A DNA stretch of 17,696 bases from Desulfuromonadales bacterium. GTDB lineage: Bacteria; Desulfobacterota; Desulfuromonadia; Geobacterales; Pseudopelobacteraceae. The notes beneath the pieces are model-generated. The model saw only the letters and a list, made by a program, of their open reading frames with translations, did no database searches and was not told where the DNA came from. The translations under genes were made by a program, and so were the position numbers. Positions within the stretch are counted from its first letter, which is position 1. Each line of letters opens with the position of its first letter. Below, piece by piece: positions 1 to 5,819 of this stretch. Where the stretch lies: NCBI GenBank assembly GCA_015688915.1, contig JAATGX010000240.1, positions 1 through 17,696 of the forward strand. Reading direction: 5' to 3'.

Positions 1-263
1 CCGTTTTTCTCTCCCAGCGCCTGTTTGAAGGCGTCTCCCAGCACAATGCCGATATCCTCCACCGTATGGTGAAAATCGATGTCGATGTCGCCGCGGGCCT
101 CCACCTCCAGGTCGAAGAGGCCGTGCCGGGCAAACAGGTTGAGCATGTGGTCGAGAAACGGCACCGACGTGCAGATCGTGGCCTGGCCCGTGCCGTCCAC
201 ATCCAGCGACAGCTTTATCCTGGTTTCCTTGGTGACCCGTTCAATCGTGGCCGTACGTGACAT
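1..263 (-). CDS. hisB: Imidazoleglycerol-phosphate dehydratase, N-terminal part (runs off the window)
   Basis: The enzyme dehydrates imidazole glycerol phosphate to imidazole acetol phosphate in histidine synthesis. Only the first 87 or so codons are present; the C-terminal half lies beyond base 1. The translation starts MSRTATIERVTKETRI and carries family hallmarks: FLDHML near residue 36, ARHGLFDLEV, and the Mn-binding FHHTVED segment near residue 65. The ATG at 261-263 is preceded by a strong GAGGAG ribosome site six bases upstream, which fixes the start. It lies 14 bases after the hisC stop, so it is almost certainly translated from the same transcript. This is the monofunctional form: nothing in the visible N-terminus resembles the histidinol-phosphatase domain that precedes the dehydratase in enterobacterial HisB. 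Confidence 0.96.
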   Translation of the reverse strand, partial: MSRTATIERVTKETRIKLSLDVDGTGQATICTSVPFLDHMLNLFARHGLFDLEVEARGDIDIDFHHTVEDIGIVLGDAFKQALGEKN

Positions 264-277
264 GACTTTCTCCTCGT

Positions 278-1330
278 TCATCCGATCTCTTTCATTGCCT
301 GTAACGTGGCATCCATCTCTTCCCTGGTTCCAATGGTGATCCGCAGGCCGTGGGCCAACAGCGGGTCCGAAAAGTGACGCACCAGGATCCTGCGGGCGTA
401 CAGGCCGTCATAGACCCTTTTGCCGTCGCGGTCGGGCGGGGTTGCAAAGACATAGTTCCCCTGGGAAGGGATGACGTTGTAGCCAACGCCCCGCAACTCT
501 TCCGAGAACCATTCCCGCGTTTCGCGAATCCTGGCACAACACTCCCTGAAATATGCCTGATCCTCCAGCGCCGCCAGACAGGCGGCCTGGGCCAGGCGGT
601 CCAGGTTGTAGTGATCGCGGATCTTGTCCAGGGCGGCAATGATCTCGGGCCGGGCAATGGCCAGACCGAGCCGCATCCCGGCCAGGGAATAGCTCTTGGA
701 GAGGGTGCGGGTAACGACCACGTTGGCATGTTTCTTTACGAGCTCCAGGGCATTGGCGTCGGCAAAGTCGGCATATGCCTCGTCCACCACCAACAAGCCC
801 GAGCAGCGCCGCGCCAGTTCTTCGATATAGTCCGTGGAAAAGGCCACCCCCAGAGGCGCGTTGGGGGAGGTCAGGAAGAACAGCTTTCCCTCGTAGCGCT
901 CGGGAAACCCGGCGATGCGGAATGCGTCCGTCAGGCCGAAGGTGCGTACCCGCACCCCCTGGATCTCGGCCAGGGTGGCATAGTAGGAGTAGGATGGGTG
1001 GGCGTAACCGATCTCCTCCCCTTCGCCGGCACAGGCCCGGATCAGGTTGTTGAGCACCTCGTCCGAGCCGTTGGCCATGATGACCCAGGAAGGATCGAAG
1101 CCATACAGTTCACCGGCTGCTTCGCGCAACATCTGGCTTGAGGCGCTGGGATAGGTCCGCAGGCTGGCGCCGTCAGCGCCAAGTTCCGCCAGCACGGCGT
1201 CGCGCACCCTGGGCGACGGCGGATAGGGGTTCTCGTTGGAGTTGAGCTTGGTCCACGAGCCGATGTCCGGCGGCTGGAAGCCGGGGACATAGCCTTGCAT
1301 GTCGCGTATGTTTTGCCGGAGCAGGGTCAT
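278..1330 (-). CDS. hisC: Histidinol-phosphate aminotransferase
   Basis: This PLP-dependent class I/II aminotransferase converts imidazole acetol phosphate plus glutamate to histidinol phosphate. The 350-residue length is normal for HisC. Visible motifs are LNSNENPYPPSP near residue 30, the SPNAPLG region with the PLP-contacting Asn157, VVDEAYADF with Asp183 and Tyr186, the Schiff-base lysine K212 in TLSKSYSLAGMRLG, and a C-terminal arginine in LRITIGTREE. The start at 1328-1330 matches the expected N-terminus, but no Shine-Dalgarno sequence precedes it, and 147 bases separate it from the upstream MNT gene. In a typical his operon hisC would directly follow hisD; here a HEPN/MNT pair intervenes. 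Its stop lies 14 bases before hisB. Confidence 0.97.
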   Translation of the reverse strand: MTLLRQNIRDMQGYVPGFQPPDIGSWTKLNSNENPYPPSPRVRDAVLAELGADGASLRTYPSASSQMLREAAGELYGFDPSWVIMANGSDEVLNNLIRACAGEGEEIGYAHPSYSYYATLAEIQGVRVRTFGLTDAFRIAGFPERYEGKLFFLTSPNAPLGVAFSTDYIEELARRCSGLLVVDEAYADFADANALELVKKHANVVVTRTLSKSYSLAGMRLGLAIARPEIIAALDKIRDHYNLDRLAQAACLAALEDQAYFRECCARIRETREWFSEELRGVGYNVIPSQGNYVFATPPDRDGKRVYDGLYARRILVRHFSDPLLAHGLRITIGTREEMDATLQAMKEIG

Positions 1331-1477
1331 AATGTATGAGCAATATCACGCTTGAGGACTACGTTCAAGTCTGATTCGAAGTCTTTTTTTCCGGATCTAT
1401 TGCTTGTTGCCCTTGAAGGTGGCGTGTGAAGGAGTTCATAATGTCGCGTTTCAACTCTGCCCTCAAATACCCGTCAC
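1331..1477 (-). other. Intercistronic gap between MNT gene and hisC
   Basis: This 147-base stretch lies within the his transcript. It holds no convincing gene: the frame running through it is an out-of-frame shadow of the MNT gene. I see no ribosome site in front of hisC. A short CTTGA/TCAAG stem (1351-1369) and an A-run (T7 on the given strand, near 1383) are the only structure. It looks AT-richer than the flanking his genes. Confidence 0.5.
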
Positions 1478-1795
1478 TTACGCTACCCGCCGTATCCCCT
1501 GCAACAACGGTGAAGTACCATGCACCCACTCGCTGACGGAACAGAAAACGATATCGAACGGCACCTTGAACCTCTTCACCAAAACCCGGTGAATCCCCTT
1601 CGTCATCCCCGCCCGTTGAAAGATATCCTTCCCTTCGAACGCCGGAGAAACCAGCAAGATATCCACGTCGCTCTCTTCTTGCGCCGTGCCCGAGGCGCGC
1701 GAACCAAAAAAACGCACCGACTCGACCGGAACAGCGCGTTCTGAGCACAGTTCGCGCAGTATCTGTTCGATATCCACTAACGATGGCGCAGCCAT
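1478..1795 (-). CDS. Minimal nucleotidyltransferase (MNT) of a HEPN/MNT pair
   Basis: A 105-residue stand-alone nucleotidyltransferase of the pol-beta superfamily. The signature FFGSRASGTA (residues 29-38) and SDVDILLVS give the two metal-binding Asp residues D43 and D45; a third, D81, lies in FDIVF. Related MNT proteins are antitoxins that transfer AMP onto a HEPN partner (MntA/HepT, type VII toxin-antitoxin). The gene overlaps the end of the HEPN gene by 19 bases and has a strong GGGAGG ribosome site about seven bases before its ATG, which fits a co-translated pair. That this pair acts as a toxin-antitoxin is inferred from the families and arrangement; some HEPN/MNT pairs have no proven toxicity. 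Confidence 0.88.
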   Translation of the reverse strand: MAAPSLVDIEQILRELCSERAVPVESVRFFGSRASGTAQEESDVDILLVSPAFEGKDIFQRAGMTKGIHRVLVKRFKVPFDIVFCSVSEWVHGTSPLLQGIRRVA

Positions 1796-2157
1796 TCATA
1801 CACCTCCCGGCAACGACCCAGAATCTCGGCCGTCCGCTTCCTCGGATATTGTGCCAAAAGGCTGTCGAGTTCATCAGGATAGCGCGTCGGAACGCTCACT
1901 TCGTTCAGCGTTTCCAAAAATTCGGCATGATGCTCCGGAATATCGACACCGATTCTTTCGAGCAGAAAAACAAGGTCATGACTCTTGGGTGGAATTTCCC
2001 CCTGCTTGACCAGCAATCCCTTCATGGCTTTCTCAAGACAGAGGTGACACATGAAGACTGAGTAGATATAACGGCGACTACGGAACATCGCCTCCGCCGT
2101 ACCCAGGTCATAATCCGCCTGCTTGAACCACTCTCCGGTCTGTTCGGCCATTCCCAT
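1777..2157 (-). CDS. HEPN domain protein (partner of MNT)
   Basis: A 126-residue helical HEPN-family protein (PF05168-like). Family features seen are WFKQADYDLGTAEAMF at the N-terminus, LCLEKAMKGLLV (residues 39-50), PKSHDLVFLLERI (57-69) and the TRYPDE turn (91-96). HEPN proteins beside MNT genes are often RNases whose catalytic motif is R-x4-6-H. I do not see a clean version of that motif in the usual position: the C-terminal RCREVYEWLRHR has spacings that do not fit well. It may therefore belong to the non-canonical or non-catalytic branch. It starts 32 bases after the hisD stop; a second ATG two codons in (2149-2151) is an alternative start. With the MNT gene it interrupts the hisD-hisC junction. 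Confidence 0.87.
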   Translation of the reverse strand: MGMAEQTGEWFKQADYDLGTAEAMFRSRRYIYSVFMCHLCLEKAMKGLLVKQGEIPPKSHDLVFLLERIGVDIPEHHAEFLETLNEVSVPTRYPDELDSLLAQYPRKRTAEILGRCREVYEWLRHR

Positions 2158-2189
2158 AATCCAGCACCCGGTTTATGCGAGGAACCTAT

Positions 2190-3494
2190 CTATTTTGCTT
2201 CGTCCTTTTCAAGCCGCAGGGAAACCGACCTCCCGTGCGCCTCCAGCCCCTCCAGCCCGGCGATGCGGACGATGTCGCCACCGAGCCGCTTCAACCCCGC
2301 TTCCGAAAAGCAGACGATGGAGGACTTCTTGACAAAGTCGTCCACGGACAGCGGCGAGAAGAAGCGGGCCGTGCCACCGGTGGGCAGAGTATGGTTCGGC
2401 CCGGCCAGGTAGTCGCCAGCCGCCTCGGGGGTCCAGTGCCCCATGAAGATGGCGCCCGCATTGGTGATCCGCGACAGGATGGCGAACGGGTCGGCCACGG
2501 CCAGTTCCAGGTGTTCCGGCGCTATGCGGTTGGAGAAGGAGATCGCCTCGTCCAGCGTTGCGGCGACTATGATGGCGCCGTACTTGTCCCAGGAGGCGCG
2601 GGCAATGGCTTCGCGGGAGAGCTCGGCCAGTTGCCGTTCCACCTCGGCCGCCACCCGTTCAGCGAATGGACGGTCGGTGGTGATCAGGATCGATGACGCC
2701 AGCTCGTCGTGCTCGGCCTGGGAAAGCAGGTCGGCCGCGATATGGGCCGGGTTGCCGCTGCCGTCGCTGATGACCAGGATCTCGCTCGGCCCGGCGATCA
2801 TGTCGATCCCCACCTGGCCGAAGACCAGCTTCTTGGCCGTGGCCACATAGATGTTGCCCGGCCCGGTGATCTTATCCATCTTGGGGATCGTTTCCGTGCC
2901 GTAGGCCAGGGCCGCCACGGCCTGGGCGCCGCCGATGCGGAAGATACGGTCCACGCCGGCGAGCCTGGCCGCCACCAGCACATGGGGGTTGATCTCGCCA
3001 CCGGGTGTGGGGGCCACCATGACGATCTCACCCACGCCCGCCACCCTGGCCGGCACGGCGTTCATGATCACACTGGAGGGATAACTGGCCTTGCCGCCCG
3101 GGACGTAGATGCCGACCCGCGCCAGGGGCGTCACCTTCTGCCCCAGCATGACGTCCGGCTCCTCGGTGGACAGCCAGGTCTGCTGTTTCTGCTTCTCGTG
3201 GAAGCGGGCCACGCGCTCGCACGCCAGCTTGAGGGCCCCTACATCCTCGGCTGCGACCCGGCTGAAAGCGGCCTCGATCTCGGCTTCGCCAACTTCCAGT
3301 TCGGCCAGGGCGGACGCCTCCAGACGGTCAAAACGGCGGGTCAACTCAAGCACGGCGGCATCACCCCGCTGGCGTACGTCATCGATGATGCCGCGCACCG
3401 TCTGCTCCACCTCACGGCCGGTTTCCTCGCCGCGGGAGAGGATGGCGTCAAATCGGGCGTCAAAATCAGTATCGTGGATGTCAAGGAAGTACAT
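2190..3494 (-). CDS. hisD: Histidinol dehydrogenase
   Basis: A Zn-dependent enzyme that oxidises L-histidinol to histidine in two NAD-linked steps, the last reactions of the pathway. It is 434 residues, the normal length. The expected active-site residues are all visible: zinc ligands Q259 and H262 in SQAEHDE, D361 in AAGDYLAGPNHTLPTGG and H420 in GLEAHGRS, and the catalytic pair E327-H328 in NRIAPEHLEL. The family signature IDMIAGPSEILVI is at 230-242 and KITGPGNIYVATAKKLV at 208-224. The ATG shares its A with the hisG stop codon (TGATG), so translation is coupled to hisG. The next gene downstream is the HEPN gene rather than hisC. Confidence 0.98.
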   Translation of the reverse strand: MYFLDIHDTDFDARFDAILSRGEETGREVEQTVRGIIDDVRQRGDAAVLELTRRFDRLEASALAELEVGEAEIEAAFSRVAAEDVGALKLACERVARFHEKQKQQTWLSTEEPDVMLGQKVTPLARVGIYVPGGKASYPSSVIMNAVPARVAGVGEIVMVAPTPGGEINPHVLVAARLAGVDRIFRIGGAQAVAALAYGTETIPKMDKITGPGNIYVATAKKLVFGQVGIDMIAGPSEILVISDGSGNPAHIAADLLSQAEHDELASSILITTDRPFAERVAAEVERQLAELSREAIARASWDKYGAIIVAATLDEAISFSNRIAPEHLELAVADPFAILSRITNAGAIFMGHWTPEAAGDYLAGPNHTLPTGGTARFFSPLSVDDFVKKSSIVCFSEAGLKRLGGDIVRIAGLEGLEAHGRSVSLRLEKDEAK

Positions 3495-4150
3495 CAGTCC
3501 GCTCCCTGTGCTGCCAGCACCCGCTCAAGCCCGCGGATGATCTCCGTTATACGCCGGTGTTTGGTCTTCAGGCTGGCCCGGTTCACGATCAGCCGCGTGG
3601 TGATCTCGGCAATGGTTTCCACCTCCACCAGACCGTTCTGTTTCAGGGTTTCACCGGTGGACACCAGGTCGACAATGCGTTCGGACAGCCCCACCAGCGG
3701 AGCCAGTTCAATGGAGCCGTACAGCTTGATGATCTCGACCTGGACCCCCTTGGACGCAAAGTAGCGCTCGGCCACATTGGGATACTTGGTGGCGATGCGG
3801 ATGTGCGACCAGCCGCTCGGGTCGTCGGTCCTGGCCAGATTGGCCGGTTCCGCGACCATCATGCGGCAATAGCCGAATTTCAGGTCCAGCGGCTCGTAGA
3901 GATCCTTGCCCTGCTCCATCAAGGTGTCCTTGCCCACAATGCCCAAGTCCGCGCTGCCGTATTCCACATAGGTTGGAACATCCGTGGCGCGCACGATCAT
4001 GTAGCGCATCTTTGCAACAGGATTCTCGAAGATCAGCTTGCGCGAGTCGCCGAGCAATTCCCGGCAGTCAATGCCGATCCTGCCGAACAGTTCGACGGAC
4101 TCCTCCAGAATGCGCCCCTTGGGGATCGCTATGGTGATGTAGTCGTTCAT
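3494..4150 (-). CDS. hisG: ATP phosphoribosyltransferase, short form
   Basis: HisG catalyses the first committed step of histidine synthesis, condensing ATP with PRPP. The product is 218 residues from the ATG at 4148-4150. A longer reading from 4186 would add a residue string (MPLCLCGKRV...) encoded partly by the inverted repeat, which is not family-like, so I reject it. Motifs are TIAIPKGRILEES at the N-terminus, the GSADLGIVGKDTL loop and the PRPP-binding VDLVSTGETLKQNGL. The short length lacks the C-terminal regulatory ACT-like domain, so by family knowledge it should need HisZ, encoded elsewhere, for activity and feedback control. A modest AAAAGGG site about eight bases upstream serves as ribosome site. 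It is the first his gene of the cluster. Confidence 0.96.
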   Translation of the reverse strand: MNDYITIAIPKGRILEESVELFGRIGIDCRELLGDSRKLIFENPVAKMRYMIVRATDVPTYVEYGSADLGIVGKDTLMEQGKDLYEPLDLKFGYCRMMVAEPANLARTDDPSGWSHIRIATKYPNVAERYFASKGVQVEIIKLYGSIELAPLVGLSERIVDLVSTGETLKQNGLVEVETIAEITTRLIVNRASLKTKHRRITEIIRGLERVLAAQGAD

Positions 4151-4165
4151 TACAAAAACCCTTTT

Positions 4166-4335
4166 GCCGCAGAGACACAGAGGCACTGAGGAAAATCAGA
4201 ACGGCTTGAAGACCAAAACTTCTGGGTTTCAACCCTAAAAAATGGATTTCAAGGTTTTCTCTGTTGCTCCATTGCTCTTGTTATTCAATGTTTTTTAGCT
4301 TTTCGACTTTCTCCGTGTCTCTGTGTCTCCGTGGC
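4166..4335. repeat. Inverted-repeat pair in the murA-hisG gap
   Basis: The 196-base gap between murA and hisG is bounded by two imperfect inverted arms of about 29 bases. The left arm is 4166-4195 with core GAGACACAGAG; the right arm is 4307-4335 with core CTCTGTGTCTC. By hand count they differ at five or so positions. The roughly 110 bases between them are AT-rich and have no ORF I would support. Arms of the type CC-CGGAGACACAGAG recur in intergenic regions of many bacterial genomes, so this is probably a dispersed repeat or small non-autonomous element. I found no clear promoter for hisG inside it. Confidence 0.7.
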
Positions 4336-4346
4336 AGGTTTTAGCT

Positions 4347-5600
4347 TCACTCCTGCACCCTCACGATATCCGCACCCAGTCCCGCCAGCTTTTTTTCTAT
4401 GGACTCATACCCCCGGTCCAAATGATAGATGCGGGAGACCTCGGTGGTGTTGTCCGCCGCCAGGCCCGCCAGGACCAGGGATGCCGAGGCGCGCAGGTCG
4501 GTGGCCATGACCGGCGCGCCGGAGAGCTTCCTGCCCCCCTTGACCGTGGCGGTATTCCCCTCGACGGTGATATCCGCTCCAAAGCGCAGCAGCTCCGAGA
4601 CATGCATGAAGCGGTTCTCGAAGATGTTCTCCGAGATGACGCTGGCCCCCTCGGACAGGCACATCAACGCCATGAACTGGGCCTGCATATCCGTCGGGAA
4701 ACCGGGATAGGGGCGGGTTTTGATGTTGACGCCGCGCAGTTTTTTGGGTCCCTTGACCCGCACCACGTTGTCGCGGCTGGTGATCTCGACCCCGGCATCC
4801 TGCAGTTTGAACACCAGCGCATCCAGATGCTCCGGCTTCATGCCGTGGATTTTGATATCGCCTCCGGTAATGGCCGCCGCGATCATGAACGTGCCGGCCT
4901 CGATGCGGTCGGGCATGACCTCGTAACTGGCAGGCGTCAGTTCCGGAACGCCCTGGATCCTGATGGTGTCGGTGCCGGCACCCTCGATGCGGGCCCCCAT
5001 GCGGATGAGAATCTGGGCCAGATCGAGGATCTCCGGTTCACGGGCGGCATTCTCCAGTACCGTCTCGCCCTTGGCCGTGGCCGCCGCCATCATCAGGTGT
5101 TCGGTACCACCCACGGTCGAGATGTCGAAGTTGATCCGCGCGCCCTTGAGCCGCTTGGCCCTGGCCTCCACATAGCCATGTTCCAGCGTGATCTCGGCCC
5201 CCAGCGCCTGGAGCCCCTTGAGATGCAGATTGATGGGGCGGGCGCCGATGGCGCACCCGCCGGGGAGCGAGACGCGGGCCGTGCCGAAACGCGCCAGAAG
5301 CGGCCCGAGGACCAGCACCGAGGCGCGCATGGTCTTGACCAGGTCGTAGGTTGCCTCGTGGCTGTTGATGCCGCTGGAGTCGATCCTGACCAGATGACCG
5401 TTCCCCTCAACCCGTGCGCCGAGGGATTCCAGTACCTTGATGGTGGTGTTGATGTCGCGCAGGAAGGGAACGTTACCGATCTCGTTCATCCCCGATGTCA
5501 GTATCGTGGCAACGAAGATCGGCAGGGCGGCGTTCTTGGAGCCACTGACGGTCACATCCCCCTTGAGCCGCCTTCCTCCCTTGATGATGAGCTTGTCCAT
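4347..5600 (-). CDS. murA: UDP-N-acetylglucosamine 1-carboxyvinyltransferase
   Basis: MurA transfers enolpyruvate from PEP to UDP-GlcNAc, the first committed step of peptidoglycan synthesis in the cytoplasm; it is the fosfomycin target. It is 417 residues, the normal length. K22 and N23 in VSGSKNAALP and the active-site loop SLPGGCAIGARP with C116 (Cys115 in E. coli) are present, so the enzyme should be fosfomycin-sensitive in type. TRPYPGFPTDMQAQ, the substrate-binding Asp loop, is also intact. An AAGG site lies about nine bases before the ATG. It is followed by hisG on the same strand after a repeat-bearing gap, so co-transcription is possible but not shown. A weak -10-like TACTAT (5630-5635) lies 30 bases upstream, without a good -35. 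Confidence 0.98.
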   Translation of the reverse strand: MDKLIIKGGRRLKGDVTVSGSKNAALPIFVATILTSGMNEIGNVPFLRDINTTIKVLESLGARVEGNGHLVRIDSSGINSHEATYDLVKTMRASVLVLGPLLARFGTARVSLPGGCAIGARPINLHLKGLQALGAEITLEHGYVEARAKRLKGARINFDISTVGGTEHLMMAAATAKGETVLENAAREPEILDLAQILIRMGARIEGAGTDTIRIQGVPELTPASYEVMPDRIEAGTFMIAAAITGGDIKIHGMKPEHLDALVFKLQDAGVEITSRDNVVRVKGPKKLRGVNIKTRPYPGFPTDMQAQFMALMCLSEGASVISENIFENRFMHVSELLRFGADITVEGNTATVKGGRKLSGAPVMATDLRASASLVLAGLAADNTTEVSRIYHLDRGYESIEKKLAGLGADIVRVQE

Positions 5601-5819
5601 GTAATGCCGCCTTCGAAAAAAGTTCGTCCATAGTAGCGTATCGCACCGGCGATGTACACGGGAAATTGAACCGGCAAAGACCGCATCGGGGAAATAAAAA
5701 GGGGACTGTGACGGAATCTCAGAGGGTAAGGCTGGGCGCTTTCAGGAGGCCGGAGGGAATCATTTCCTGGCTGTAACGGGTCCGGGTCAAGATTCCGGTT
5801 CTCGACCCGGACCGGACGT
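5601..5819 (-). other. Intergenic region between nuoBCD and murA
   Basis: The 219 bases hold a hairpin just after nuoBCD (annotated separately) and a possible murA -10 element, TACTAT, at 5630-5635. No gene is supported. A CCCCTTTTTATTT stretch (minus strand, near 5690-5705) looks like a terminator tail, but I could not find a matching stem in front of it. Confidence 0.4.
5779..5813 (-). terminator. Perfect 10-bp hairpin after nuoBCD
   Basis: GGTCCGGGTC (5779-5788) pairs perfectly with GACCCGGACC (5804-5813) around a 15-base loop, starting six bases after the nuoBCD stop. There is no U-tract on either strand, so it is not a classical intrinsic terminator. It may stabilise the mRNA 3' end or assist termination. 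Confidence 0.45.

Noticed and set aside
1365..1874. A 169-codon frame across the MNT gene and the gap before hisC
   Set aside because: It is in a different frame from both HEPN and MNT, overlaps both, and has no family features.
4323..5633. A 436-codon plus-strand frame opposite murA
   Set aside because: murA on the other strand is certain; the antisense translation is low-complexity and family-less.
5601..5720. Full sigma70 promoter for murA
   Set aside because: Only a -10-like TACTAT at 5630-5635 is visible; no -35 stands at acceptable spacing.
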